Of a stretch of 64,000 nucleotides of DNA, positions 1 through 10,055 are shown piece by piece; position 1 is the first letter of the stretch, and the number at the start of each line of letters is the position of its first letter. A model generated the notes under the pieces. That model was not told the origin of the DNA. It saw nothing but the letters and a program-made list of their open reading frames with translations, and made no database searches. Made by a program: the position numbers and the translations under genes. Source of the stretch: JACCZX01 sp963710675 (lineage in GTDB: Bacteria > Pseudomonadota > Gammaproteobacteria > Burkholderiales > Burkholderiaceae_F); NCBI GenBank assembly GCA_963710675.1, contig CAVQBE010000002.1, forward strand, positions 1-64,000, given 5' to 3'.

Positions 1-60
1 GATCCGGCGCGCCATCTCGAGCGGGTCGCCGCCCGGATGGAGCGGCGTGGCCTCGATCAC
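1..60 (-). CDS. Start of an unidentified gene (partial)
   Basis: A GTG at 60-58 overlaps the TGA of the enolase-like gene (GTGA) and opens a frame that runs off the window edge, giving about 20 residues (MIEATPLHPGGDPLEMARRI). The four-base overlap is the same coupling seen between the permease and aminotransferase of this operon, so a fourth co-translated gene is likely. The fragment is too short to assign a family. Confidence 0.4.
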   Translation of the reverse strand, partial: MIEATPLHPGGDPLEMARRI

Positions 61-1050
61 AGCAGCCAGCGGAAGCCGGCAGGCGCGATGCGAGGCTCGA
101 GCGGGCTCGTGAGGAGCCCGTCCGGGAGCTGCGGGTTGTTGTAGCCGGAGGGCGCCGTGTCGTTCGGGGTGTCCGGGTGAAAGAGCGAGGCGAGGTACTG
201 GATGTGGCCGCGGCCGGGCCCCAGCTCGGTCTGGCCGCCGCCGTACGCCTGTACCCCCTCCCGCTCGCACCAGTCATACATCTCGAACAGGTTGCTGAGC
301 GGCCCGAAGCGCGACGGCTTGATGTTCACCATGCGCGGCTTCCAGGGACGGTCGAGCACGTCGGCCACGGAGTGGATCGGCGCGTCCCAGGTCACGCGCT
401 CGCTGACAGCGTCGAGGATCGGGCGGGTCTCGTCGGTCACGTCCGGGTCCTCGAGCCACGCGTTCGGGAACGCCTCGATGACCATCCGGTAGAGCTCCGG
501 GTCGGTCTCCACGTCCACCGGCGTGCCCTTGTACTGGCCCTTGAGGTCGAGAGAGTCGACGGCACCGGTGGCCACGAGCTGGTCCACCAGCTCCTGGGTC
601 CAGTTGTTCGTCGGGTCGAGCTTCAGCTTCGTGCCGGGATAGCGCTCGAGCAGCTGAAGGGCGCGATCCGGCTTCTCGGGCTCCTCCTGCTCGCAGCCGC
701 CGAGCCGCATCGAGACGACGAAGTTGAGCGGCCGCGGCTCGCGCTCGAGCACATCCGCGAGCGAGCGGCCCGCCTGCGCCAGCGCCAGGTCGAGCGCCGC
801 CGACTCGAAGGCCCAGCGGCGGTAGAGCTCAGACACCTCGCCGCGCACGGGCGGCGCGGGCCACAGCGAGACCTCCTCGAGCCGCTTCGAGAACGAGTCC
901 AGCGTGTAGGAGCCGGCAAGGTCGATCAGGCCGGGGCCGTCGGCCTGCAGGTTCACGTGGTCGAGCTCGTCGTAGACCACGTCCTCGCCGACCCCGGTCT
1001 CGCCGCCCGGGCCCGCGCAGCTCGATCAGCGTGGTGGCGCGGGTGAACTG
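57..1050 (-). CDS. Enolase-superfamily protein (frameshifted near its start)
   Basis: The intact frame from 980 down to 57 gives 307 residues that look like the barrel domain of an enolase-superfamily enzyme. Candidate metal and base positions are KLKLDP (about 118-123), DLKG (145-148), LEDPD (176-180), NIKPSRFG (219-226) and a glycine-rich GGGQTELGPGRG (247-258). These resemble mandelate racemase, muconate-lactonizing or methylaspartate-lyase types, which abstract a proton next to a carboxylate; the substrate cannot be told. Coding continues upstream in another frame (FTRATTLIELRG), with an apparent extra base near 1,010, so the true start lies close to the aminotransferase stop. A 10-base direct repeat (1,043-1,052 and 1,056-1,065) sits at this junction. 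The operon context suggests amino acid or polyamine use. Confidence 0.6.
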
Positions 1051-2485
1051 CGGGCGTGAACTGCGAGCTCGCGCCCCTCGAAGCCGAGCGACTCCACCTC
1101 CAGGGGGAGCTCGGCGATGCGCTCGTAGGAGCTCACGCGGCTGAGCTCGGCCACGGCCGCGCCGAAGACCTCGGTGTGGCGGTCCACCTGCTCCTCGGTC
1201 GTGGCGGGGCACATCAGGGCCATGTTGTGGAAGGGGGTGATGAGCACGCCGCGGTTCATGAGGTACAGGTGAAGGTACTCCTCGAGCTCCGGGTCGTCGG
1301 CGGCCGCGGACTCGGCGCCGGTTCGCGGGGGGTTGGGAGTGAAACGGTACTCACAGCGCGCGCCCAGCGACACGATCGTCCACGGCACGCCGTGCTCGGC
1401 CAGCACGCCCTCGACTCCCTCCACGAAGCGCTCGCGCAGCGCGATCATGCGCTCGAAGGCCTCGTCGGTGAGCACCTCGCCGAGCGTGGCGCGCGCGGCC
1501 GCGAGCGAGAGGGCGTTGCCGGCGAGCGTGCCGCCCACGCCGCCGGTGTCCTCGTAGTCGGCGTCCTCCTGCCCGGCGATCCGCTCGGCCAGCTCGGCGC
1601 TCACGCCGTAGGTGCCGATCGGCACGCCGCCGCCGATCGACTTGCCGAGCGTGACCGCGTCGGGCCGCAGTCCCCAGGCTGCGGTGCAGCCGCCCGGCCC
1701 CGCGCTGAGCGTGTGCGTCTCGTCGATGATCAGGAGCGTGCCGTGCTTCGTGCAGAGCTCGCGCACGGCGTCCATGAAGCCCGGCTCCGGGAGCACGATC
1801 CCGATGTTGGTGAGCGCCGGCTCCATCAGCAGGCAGGCCACGTCCTCGTGCTCGAGCACGCGCTCCAGCGAGCCGACGTCGTTGAACTCCGCCACCCGCG
1901 TGGTCTCGGTGGGATCGAGCGCCGGGCCCACCAGTCCCTCGCGCGCGCGGGCGAGGCCGCTGCTCGTCGAGCGTGACGAAGGACTCGTCCACCGAGCCGT
2001 GGTAGCACCAGTTGAAGACCGCAATTCGAGGCCGGCGGGTCACATGCCGGCACATGCGGATCATCCAGCGGTTCGCGTCCGTGGCGGTGAGCGCGAACTG
2101 CCAGTACGGAAGGCCGAAGCGGCGCGCCAGCTCGGCGCCCACCCAAGCGGCGTCCGCCGTCGGGAGCATCGTGGTGATGCCCTCGATCTGCGCCATCGCC
2201 CTCATCGTCGGCTCGGGCGAGTGGCCGGCCATCGCGCCGGTGTCCCCGAGGCAGAAGTCCGCGTACTCGTGGCCGTCCACGTCCACGATCGTGGCGCCGT
2301 GCGCGCGCTCCAGGTAGAGCGGGAATCCGCCCACCCACATCGTCATCCACGCCATCGGCACGCCGGCCAGCAGGCTGCCGCGAGCCTCGCGCGTGCAGCT
2401 CGCGCGAGCGCGGGTGGTCGCGCTCGTAGGCGTCGCGCTCGCGGGCGATCAGCCCGGCCAGCTGCTCGCGCTGGGCGGTCGTCAC
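1026..2485 (-). CDS. Class III PLP-dependent aminotransferase (frameshifted)
   Basis: The product resembles glutamate-1-semialdehyde aminomutase-like and related class III aminotransferases, which move an amino group using pyridoxal phosphate. The N-terminal part has HGATIVDVDGHEYADFCLGD, the middle has LIIDETHTLSAGPGG with the cofactor-contacting Asp, and LGKSIGGGVPIG carries the expected PLP lysine. The start chosen is GTG 2,485-2,483, which overlaps the permease stop as GTGA and is followed by VTTAQREQLAGLIARERDAY. The frame changes near 2,380 and again near 1,955, where the order of conserved blocks shows that one base was gained or lost. It sits between an ABC permease and an enolase-like gene, so a role in catabolism of an imported amino compound is plausible but inferred. 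Confidence 0.75.
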
Positions 2486-2910
2486 GCGGGCGCCGGTTCC
2501 CGCACCGGCCCGGGCGAGATCAGGTCGGGCTCGTCCGGCCGCACCGCCGCCATCTTCTCGGCCCGCCGCTGCTGCCAGACGGTGATGACCATCATCGCCA
2601 CCGTGAACAGGAAGATCATCGTCGCGATCACGTAGATCTGCGGCGGGATCGCCACGCGCGCGGCGCCCCAGATGAACAGCGGGAACGTGATCGTCGAGCC
2701 GTTGTTGAAGTAGGTGATGACGAAGTCGTCGATCGAGAGGGCGAACGCGAGCAGCGCCGCCGACACGACGCCCGGCATGATCAGCGGCAGCGTCACGAGC
2801 CGGAACGTCTCCCACGGCGTGGCGCCGAGGTCCTGGGCCGCCTCCTCCAGCGATCTGTCGAAGCCGATCAGCCGCGAGCGCACCGTGATCACCACGAACG
2901 AGAGGTAGCA
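2482..2910 (-). CDS. PotC-type ABC transporter permease, 5' part missing
   Basis: This is the C-terminal half of an inner-membrane permease of the spermidine/putrescine type. The EAA loop that docks the ATPase is clear (EEAAQDLGATPWETF, followed by RLVTLPLIMPGVV), then two hydrophobic segments (about VVSAALLAFALSIDDFVITYF and IYVIATMIFLFTVAMMVITVW) and a short charged tail. In-frame coding can be followed upstream to about 2,910 (YLSFVVITVRSRL), where the sequence changes to an unrelated gene; roughly the first half of the permease is absent. Its stop overlaps the aminotransferase start. Partner ATPase and binding-protein genes would lie beyond the break. Confidence 0.75.
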   Translation of the reverse strand, partial: CYLSFVVITVRSRLIGFDRSLEEAAQDLGATPWETFRLVTLPLIMPGVVSAALLAFALSIDDFVITYFNNGSTITFPLFIWGAARVAIPPQIYVIATMIFLFTVAMMVITVWQQRRAEKMAAVRPDEPDLISPGPVREPAPA

Positions 2911-2946
2911 ATACGCATCTTCTTCAACTCGTCGTATTGCGGCTGG

Positions 2947-4091
2947 ATAAGCTTGTCTTCGGCCACCTCTTCAAACATCGCAAGCTGCAAGGCGCCAAGC
3001 CCCGCTTCTTCGGAATGCGTGCTGCCCTTGGCGCGCAGCTCACGATGCAGGAAGGCACGGTCCGCCAGCTGTTCGTCCGAATACTGTGGCGCGTGCAAGC
3101 CGGATCGCCTGCACGGTCGTAAGGCGCGCAAATGGCGGCGTCAGCTCGATCGTCTGCGCCCTGGTACTCGATGCGCGCCGACCCCGTCGTCGCCAACGCC
3201 ACGTGATTCAGCAGCCGCTCGGTGAAGTCCATCAGCCACTTGTAGTTCTGGTACGCCGCGTAAAACTCGAGCATCGTGAATTCGGGGTTATGCCGCGGCG
3301 ACATGCCTTCGTTGCGAAAATTGCGGTTGATCTCGAAGACTCTTTCGTAGCCGCCGACTACCAGGCGTTTCAGAAAAAGCTCGGGCGCGATACGCAGGAA
3401 CATATCGATACCGAGCGCGTTATGGTGCGTCACGAACGGCTTGGCCGCGGCGCCGCCCGGGAATGATCTGCAGCATCGGCGTTTCGACCTCGAGAAACCC
3501 GTCGGCGACCATGAAGTCGCGCATCGCGGTGATCGCCTTGCTGCGAGTCACGAACAACTTGCGCGTCTCGTCGCTCATCATCAGGTCGACGTAGCGCTGG
3601 CGATAACGAAGCTCGCGATCTTCGAGCCCGTGAAACTTGTCGGGCAGCGGCCGCAACGATTTGGCAAGCAGGCGTAGCTCGGTGCAGCGAATACTCAATT
3701 CGCCTTTCAGCGTCTTGAACACGACGCCCCGCGCGGCGACGATGTCGCCGATATCCCAACGCTTGAACTCGTCGTGTACTTCTTTGCCGACTTCGTCATC
3801 AGCGACGTAAAACTGAATGCGTCCGCTGCCGTCCTGCACGGTCGCAAAGCTTGCCTTGCCCATCAGCCGCTTCAGCATCATGCGGCCTGCGACGGCGACC
3901 TCGATGTTTTCCTGAGCGAGCGTGTCGCGCTCGCGCGCGCCGTATTTGACATGCAGCTCATCGGCCAGATGCGTGCGCTGAAAATCGTTTGGAAAGGCGG
4001 GGCCGGCCGCGCGCAAAGCCGCGAGCTTGGCGCGCCGCTCCGCGATAATTTGGTTCTCGTCGACTGGCGGTGTCTCTTTGGATTCGCTCAT
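2947..4091 (-). CDS. lysS: Lysyl-tRNA synthetase, class II (3' end lost, frameshifted)
   Basis: LysS charges tRNA-Lys with lysine in the cytosol. From ATG 4,091-4,089 the protein begins MSESKETPPVDENQIIAERR, followed by the OB-fold anticodon domain (VAVAGRMMLKRLMGKASFA) and class II motif 1 (FLEVETPMLQ). Motif 2 is FRNEGMSPRHNPEFTMLEFY. The frame shifts near 3,460 and near 3,150. Homology stops after MFEEVAEDKLIQP at about 2,947, where related enzymes would continue for a further 150 or so residues including motif 3. The C-terminal loss coincides with the join to actinobacterial DNA, so it is an artefact of the contig, not a natural truncation. In related genomes lysS follows prfB, as here, apart from the dehydrogenase gene in between. 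Confidence 0.9.
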
Positions 4092-4095
4092 CGGC

Positions 4096-4858
4096 TTAGG
4101 GGTCGCGTACGTCGGCGACAGGGTGGGTACCGAAATCCGGCCGATCCAGAAAGGCCAGCACCTTGCTGGCGGCGTCGCCGGCTGAGCGAGTTGCCTTCGC
4201 TCTTCATCGCGGCAAACACGGCTGGTCGGGAAACATGCGGATCGGAGTCGCGCAGTTCGGTCTGCATGTCGGTGTCGATAACGCCCGGCGCCAGCGACAC
4301 GATCATTGCACTGTTCGGCGTCCATGCGCTTCGTCAAGTGCGACCACGCGAGAAAAGTGATCCAGGCCCGCCTTGACTGCGCAATACGCCGCGGTGCCGC
4401 TCAGAGGCTTCTTGCCAGCGCCGGATGAAATGTTCAGAACCTTGCGCGGAACACCCCAGTCGCGCGTCGCACGCAAAAACGCACGGGTCAGCAGCATCGG
4501 GGCCTCGAGTCCGACGCGCAGCACCGCGGCAAGTGCGGTGGCGTCGCTGTCGCCGATCGGCCCGTGCCTTGCCCGCAAGCGCCGCGTTATTGATCAAGGT
4601 CGCCGATGAAAACGACGTGCTGCTGGCTGGCTCAGCCACGCCTCCAACCGCGCCGACGCCGACACGCCATCGGCAAGATCGAACCGCCCACTGCTCAAGC
4701 GGCGCGCCTGTTTCTGCAGCTTTGGCTCAAGCGACTGATTAGGGTGGCGCGACATCGTCAGCAGCGCGCGTCCGCGCTGCAGGAGTTGCTCTGCCATTGC
4801 AGCACCAAGGCCCCGCGAAGCGCCGGTCAGAATCGTCAGAGGACGTGGAGCGTTGCAT
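4096..4858 (-). CDS. Short-chain dehydrogenase/reductase (frameshifted)
   Basis: An NAD(P)-dependent oxidoreductase of the SDR family. The nucleotide-binding motif TGASRGLG lies near the start (LTILTGASRGLGAAMAEQLL), LINNAALAG matches the NNAG region, and NISSGAGKKPLSGTAAYCAVKAG supplies the catalytic Ser and the YxxxK pair. It ends with LAPGVIDTDMQTELR and, after one more frame change, FLDRPDFGTHPVADVRDP and a TAA at 4,096. Frames change at about 4,575, 4,310 and 4,165, and near the ATG. The start ATG at 4,858 overlaps the prfB stop as TGATG and the stop is 5 bases from lysS, so it is coupled to both. The nearest look-alikes are benzil or sepiapterin reductase-like SDRs; the substrate is unknown. 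Confidence 0.75.
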
Positions 4859-5966
4859 CAAACGCCTTGCTTCAAGCTGGCTTCGATGAAGTCGTCCAGA
4901 TCACCGTCGAGCACGGCTTGCGTGTTGCCGACCTCATAATTGGTGCGCAGATCCTTGATTCGCGACTGATCGAGCACGTACGAGCGGATCTGATGGCCCC
5001 AGCCGATGTCGGTCTTCGAATCCTCGAGTGCAGTCTGCTGCGCTTGCCGCTTGCGTAGCTCCTGCTCGTACAGCTTCGACTTCAGCATCGCCATCGCCTC
5101 GGCGCGATTGCGGTGCTGGCTGCGATCATTCTGGCTCTGCACGACGATGCCGCTCGGCAGATGCGTGATGCGTACTGCAGATTCCGTTTTGTTGACATGC
5201 TGGCCGCCGGCGCCCGACGCGCGGTAGACATCGACGCGCAGATCGGCCGGATTGACCTCGACCTCGATCGTCTCGTCGACTTCCGGATACACGAACACGC
5301 TGGCAAACGACGTATGCCGGCGCGCGTTCGAATCGAACGGCGACTTGCGCACCAGCCGGTGAATTCCGGTTTCGGTGCGCAACATGCCGAATGCGTAATC
5401 GCCGACCAGCTTGATCGTCGCGCCCTTGATGCCGGCGACTTCGCCGCTGGTTTCATCGAGCAACTCGGACTTGAACTTGCGGCGTTCGGCGTACCGCAGA
5501 TACATGCGCTCGAGCATCGACGCCCAGTCCTGCGCTTCGGTCCCGCCGGCACCCGCTTGAATTTCGATGAAGCAGTTGTTCGGATCGAGCGGATTGTTGA
5601 ACATCCGCTGGAATTCGAGCTCGGCGACCTGCTTGGCCAGTGCTGTGCGACGTCCGCATCAACCGCCAGCAGCGTTGCTTCGTCATCATCGCTGCGGGCC
5701 ATTGCAAACAACTCGCCCGAATCGCTGCACGGCCGATTCAAGCGTGCGCATCTTCTGCACGATCGCTTCTGCGCTCTTTCTTCTCTCTGCCAAGCTCCTG
5801 AGCGCGCTTTGGGTCTTCCCAGACTTTCGGGTCTTCGAGCGCCTGACCGATCTCTTCAAGCCGGCGTTCTTTCACATCGACGTCAAAGATACCTCCGCAG
5901 CTCGGACAGGCGAGTGCGCAGGTCCGCGACGGTGCCTTCAATCTGATTCAGGCGCTCGGCTTCCAT
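4858..5966 (-). CDS. prfB: Peptide chain release factor 2 (programmed frameshift plus sequence errors)
   Basis: RF2 releases finished proteins at UGA and UAA codons. The anticodon-like SPF tripeptide is in VRKSPFDSNARRHTSFASV and the GGQ peptide-release motif is in RASGAGGQHVNKTESAVRI. The start is ATG 5,966-5,964 (MEAERLNQIEGTVADLRTRL). Codon 27 is CTT, followed by an in-frame TGA and then C, preceded by GGAGG: the classical +1 programmed site that senses RF2 levels. Further one-base shifts near 5,773, 5,735 and 5,650 have no such context and look like sequence errors. From MFNNPLDPNN onward the frame is intact to TGA at 4,858. It lies 33 bases downstream of recJ and is coupled to the SDR gene. 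Confidence 0.95.
5882..5898 (-). promoter_or_regulatory. prfB +1 programmed ribosomal frameshift site
   Basis: On the minus strand the bases read GCGGAGGTATCTTTGAC: an internal Shine-Dalgarno-like GGAGG, then CTT (5,888-5,886), the in-frame stop TGA (5,885-5,883) and C. CTT is exactly codon 27 counted from the ATG at 5,966. When RF2 is scarce the ribosome pauses at UGA and slips forward one base, giving YL then DVDVKERR. This matches the well-known autoregulatory site of bacterial RF2 genes. Confidence 0.93.
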
Positions 5967-5999
5967 GATGTCCTTTGATTTTTTTCGATGGGCGCCGAA

Positions 6000-7708
6000 T
6001 TATAGGGCGGCATATTCGATCACCAACTGCAGGCGACGCTCACCCATGTACTCATCGAGCGGCAGGGCGATACGCCAGCCGTACCGTGCGAGGCACTTGT
6101 TCGGTGCGTGAAAACCAAATCGCGTCGAAGAGGCGGCCGTCGAGGTCGAGTATGCAGCTTCAAATGCCGATCCTTGACCAGGCGCTGTTCGACCACGACG
6201 AACTCGTTATCGAACAGCGGCGCCGGAAATCCCTGCCCCCATACATGCGAATCGATCGCTTCGATCAGCGACAGCACGCACTTCGCTCGCAGCTAGTGCG
6301 CCATCGGTCGTGATCGTGCGCTCAAAAAGCGTTCGATCGCACGACGTGCGCGTGGCGTCTTCAAATGCCGAAACGAAGCTCGTCGTAGCTCGATGCGGGC
6401 ATCGTCAGGCCTGCTGCCATCGCGTGGCCTCCGAAGCGGCGCACCAGGGAGGGTGCATGCTTGGTCACCAGGTCGAGCGTGTCGCGCAAGTGCACGCCTT
6501 CGATCGAGCGGCCCGATCCGCGCAGCTCGCCGTCGTTGGCTCGCGCAAATGCCATCGTCGGTCGGTGATACTTTTCCTTGATTCTCGATGCGACCAGGCC
6601 GATTACGCCCTGGTGCCAGTCCTCGTTGTAAAGGCAGATCGTGCTGCGCGCGGCGACGTCGGCCTCGTCCAGAACGGCCAGGGCATCGAGCTGCATGTCG
6701 CTTTCGATTTCGCGCCGGTCGCGATTCAATTGATCGAGCTGCTGCGCAAGTTCGATCGCGCGCTCGAAGCTGTCGGTGGTCAGGCACTCGATTCCGATCG
6801 TCATGTCGGTCAGCCGCCCCGCTGCGTTGATTCGTGGACCGATTGCGAAGCCAAGATCGCGTGCACTGGCCACCCGCGCATCCTTGCCGGCGATCTGAAA
6901 CAGCGCGGCGATGCCGGGGCGCAGCCGGCCCTGACGAATCCGCTGCAGACCTTGCCCGATCAGGATGCGATTGTTGCGATCGAGCCTGACCACATCCGCG
7001 ACAGTGCCCAAGTGCAACGAGATCGAGCAGATGATCGAGGCGAGGCTGTGATTGCAACGTCGAAGGTTTCGCGCGCGCGCAACTCGGCGCGCAACGCGAG
7101 CAGCACATAGAACATCACGCCGACGCCCGCCAGATGCTTGCTTGGGAAGCCGCAGCCCGGCCTGATTCGGATTAACGATGCAGGCGGCGGCCGGCAGCAC
7201 GGCGCCTGGCAAGTGATGGTCGGTGACGAGAACCGAGATGCCGAGCTCGTTCGCGCGCGCAACACCTTCGACGCTTGCGATGCCGTTATCGACGGTGATC
7301 AGCAGGTCAGGAGGACCTTGCGCCGCGCGCGCGAGCGCAGGTCAACGATCTCTGGCGTCAATCCATAACCGTATTCGAAGCGATTGGGTACCAGGTAATC
7401 GACGTTCGCGCCCATTGCCCGCAGCCCGAGCAGGCCGACTGCGCAAGCGGTGGCGCCATCGCAATCGTAATCGGCAACGATCAGCAGGCGTGAGCCCGCC
7501 GCTATCGCGTCGGCAAGCAGAACCGCAGCGTCGTGCACATGCGACAGCGAGCCGGGCGGCACCAGTCCATCCAGCACCAACTCGCGTTTCGGCGACACTT
7601 GCGATGCCCCGTGCTGCCAACGCGCGCGCCAATGCGGCAGGTACGCCTTCGGCCGCCAGGCGACGCGCCGTCGCCGCGTCAAAGTCGCGAACACATAAGT
7701 ACCGTCAT
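6000..7708 (-). CDS. recJ: Single-stranded-DNA exonuclease RecJ (frameshifted)
   Basis: RecJ degrades single-stranded DNA 5' to 3' in recombination and mismatch repair. The DHH-family motif I reads LLIVADYDCDGATA, followed by NRFEYGYGLTPEIVDL. The DHHA1 and RecJ-OB parts show GPRINAAGRLTDM, GSGRSIEGVHLRDTLDLV, RRFGGHAMAAGLTMP and, after further shifts, SHVWGQGFPAPLFDNEF and a C-terminus RRLQLVIEYAAL ending at TAA 6,000-6,002. At least five frame changes (for example near 7,600, 7,310, 7,140 and 6,365) break the locus. The N-terminal sequence RDFDAATARRLAAEGV follows ATG 7,708 closely, with one base out of phase. The ATG overlaps the rpfE-like stop (ATGA), and prfB follows directly. Confidence 0.9.
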
Positions 7709-8690
7709 TCGGTAAATGCCTGTGCCAGCGTGCGCCGCCGCCAAGCTTTGTATCGATCCGACGCGCGCGATTCAAATGTGCGCAAGGTGTTGCCGCAAAA
7801 AATCAGATCGATCGCGTCCTCGGAATGCGCAGCCAGCGTGCGATCGACCTTGGTGATCACGCGCAGCCAGGCGGCCCAGTCCTGGCACTGCCTTGCATCC
7901 CATGCATCGTCGCTGACGACGAGCGCCTTGTCTGACGTTGGTGCGCTTACCGGTGCGACGCTTGCACCGGCGGCTTGGGCTGCACCTTGCAACCCCGGCG
8001 GCATCGCGATTGCACCTGCGTGAACTCGAATCGGCGGCAATGGCTTCCATCGCCCACCGCCATGCAGCCAGATTGCGTTGATCGTTCGCCTTCCTTCGCC
8101 TCGCGCTGGGCATTTACTTCGTGCGCGTGCCATGCCATCTGAATTTCGTTGTGCAACCGATTCCATACCAACGCGTCACGACCAGTGGGCAGCTCGACCA
8201 CGGTTTCATTGACCGCCGATAACGGACGTGCGTCGATCTCCCAATCATGGTCGGATAACAAGAACCAAGCGATCTCCCGACGTCGATAAGCCGGCACCCT
8301 TTGCTCAAAGCAAGCTCGTTGGCGAGTCGCGATCAGCGCGCTCGCGTCTGTCACGCTCGGCGCATCGTTGGCGAGCGAGCTGACGACCAGATGATCGCGT
8401 GCTGCTTCCATGTGTACAGGATCCGCATGCCAGACGAATCCGGGTGTTGTCGCGCCGGTTAGACTGCGCATAGGCGTAAGGCGCTGTCGGTGCCGGCGCG
8501 CCTTGAGCGAATAGAGTGTTCGCGAGCCAGTCGAAATGCGCGCCGGTCACATCGGATCGAGCACAGTTGCTCGACACATGTCGCGCGCGAAAGGCGGGCT
8601 CTTCAAGTTTGGTGTATTCAACGACGTGGTCAATGCACTAGCCAATTCGCCGGGCAGTAACGCGCCGGCAACAAGCAGCGTGAAATGCAT
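7705..8690 (-). CDS. RpfE-like protein upstream of recJ (frameshifted)
   Basis: The protein starts MHFTLLVAGALLPGELASAL at ATG 8,690. It continues through GAHFDWLANTLFAQ, QRVPAYRRREIAWFLLSDHDWEIDARPL and LVWNRLHNEIQMAWHAHEVN, and after more shifts NAIWLHGGGRWKP and AWDARQCQDWAAWLRVITKVDRTL, ending KAWRRRTLAQAFTE at TGA 7,705. In many beta- and gammaproteobacteria a gene of this kind, called rpfE in Xanthomonas, precedes recJ; related annotations compare it to phosphoglycerate mutase/alkaline phosphatase-like folds. I recognise it by position and by the conserved N-terminus; its biochemical role is not established. Frames change near 8,590, 8,460 and 8,130. It is divergent from lolC. Confidence 0.6.
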
Positions 8691-8797
8691 CGACCGATTT
8701 TACGGTTGATTGCGCTGATTTCACGCGCCAATCTGCGACTTACTGCCGCTTGGATACAATCGCCGCGCCCCGGCTCAATGCCATCCCCTCCATTCCC

Positions 8798-10055
8798 TTG
8801 AATCTTCCGTACGAACTTCGAATCGGCCTGCGCTACACGCGTGCCGGCAGGCGTGCGCGCCGTCGTAACGGGTTTATTTCTTTCATCTCGGGCATTTCGA
8901 TGATCGGTATCGCGCTCGGCGTGATGGCGCTGATCGTCGTCTTATCGGTGATGAACGGATTCGTTTACCAGGTGCGCGACCGGATGCTGTCGGTTGTCTC
9001 GCACGTCGAGGTGTTCGCGAACAACGGCGCACTCCCGGACTGGCGGGCGATCGAGCAGATCGCGCGCCGCAATCCGCAGGTGATCGGTGCTGCGCCATAC
9101 ATCAATGCGCAGGCGTTGTTGACCAATGGCGAGAGCGTTCGTGGCGCGCTGGTGCGCGGTATCGACCCGGCGGCCGAGCCGCAGGTTTCGGAGATTGCAA
9201 CGCAGGTGAGCGGAGCTCCGCTGGCTGCATTGGTCGAAGGCGAGTTCGGCGTGATTCTCGGCGGAGAACTCGCGCGCACTTTGGGTCTGTTACGCGGGCG
9301 AAAAGGTGACGCTGATTGCGCCGCAGGGTCAGGTCACACCGGCCGGGGTTGTGCCGCGGCTCAAGCAGTTCACCCTGATCAGCACGTTTGATTCGGGGCA
9401 CTTTGAATATGACAGCTCGCTGGCGCTGATTCATATCGGCGACGCTGCGCGGTTGTTCAGGGTCGAGGGGCCCACAGGCGTGCGATTGAAGCTTACCGAT
9501 CTCGAGCGTGCACCCGAGGTGGCGCTCGAGCTGGCGAGAGCATTCGATCCCGGCGTGCTGGTGCGCGACTGGGGACGCCAGAATCGAAGCTACTTTTCTG
9601 CGGTTCAGATCGAGAAGCGAATGATGTTCATCATCCTTGCGCTGATCGTCGCCGTGGCGGCATTCAATCTTGTTTCAACACTGGTGATGACTGTGACCGA
9701 AAAGCAATCGGACATCGCGATCATGCGCACGCTTGGCGCCAGTCCCGGCAGCGTGATGCTGGTGTTCATGGTGCAAGGCGCATTGATTGGGATACTGGGC
9801 ACGCTGCTGGGAGTTGCCAGCGGATTGCTGGTTGCAAACAACCTCGACACGATTTTTCCGGCGATCGAGCGCATCGCCGGATTTCCGCTGATTCCGAAGG
9901 ACATTTATTTCATCAGCTCGTTGCCGTCGGATCCGCGCGCGAGCGATATCGTGCCGATCGCTCTGATCTCGATGGTTCTGTCGTTGGTCGCGACGTTGTA
10001 TCCGAGCTGGCGCGCATCGCGCGTCAAGCCCGCCGAGGCGCTTCGCTATGACTGA
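8798..10055 (+). CDS. lolC: Lipoprotein-releasing ABC permease LolC/E (one frameshift)
   Basis: The inner-membrane subunit of the Lol system, which extracts outer-membrane lipoproteins and hands them to LolA. It begins NLPYELRIGLRYTRAGRR, has a first membrane segment (FISFISGISMIGIALGVMALIVVLSVMNGF), a periplasmic domain with PYINAQALLTNGESVRGALVRG, and three C-terminal membrane segments (around MMFIILALIVAVAAFNLVSTL, VMLVFMVQGALIGILGTLLG, IVPIALISMVLSLVATLYPS). It ends with the typical WRASRVKPAEALRYD. I prefer the TTG start at 8,798 because homologues begin M-N-x-PYE; another TTG at 8,750 lies upstream of a TACAAT -10-like box (8,755-8,760). A one-base shift at about 9,295 splits the frame (LGLLRGEKVTLIAPQG restored). 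Confidence 0.92.

Noticed and set aside
1..25. Cluster of BamHI-, AscI- and XhoI-like sites at the left edge, resembling a vector polylinker
   Set aside because: Read on the minus strand these bases continue a coding frame (HPGGDPLEMARRI) coupled to the enolase-like gene, so they are natural GC-rich coding DNA.
177..3225. Long open frames opposite the actinobacterial genes, up to 537 codons
   Set aside because: They are Arg/His/Ala-rich mirror frames of high-GC coding DNA with no recognisable domains; the minus-strand frames show family motifs.
7705..8690. Two or three separate small genes upstream of recJ
   Set aside because: The pieces follow one another in consecutive frames with conserved order, so they read best as one frameshifted gene.
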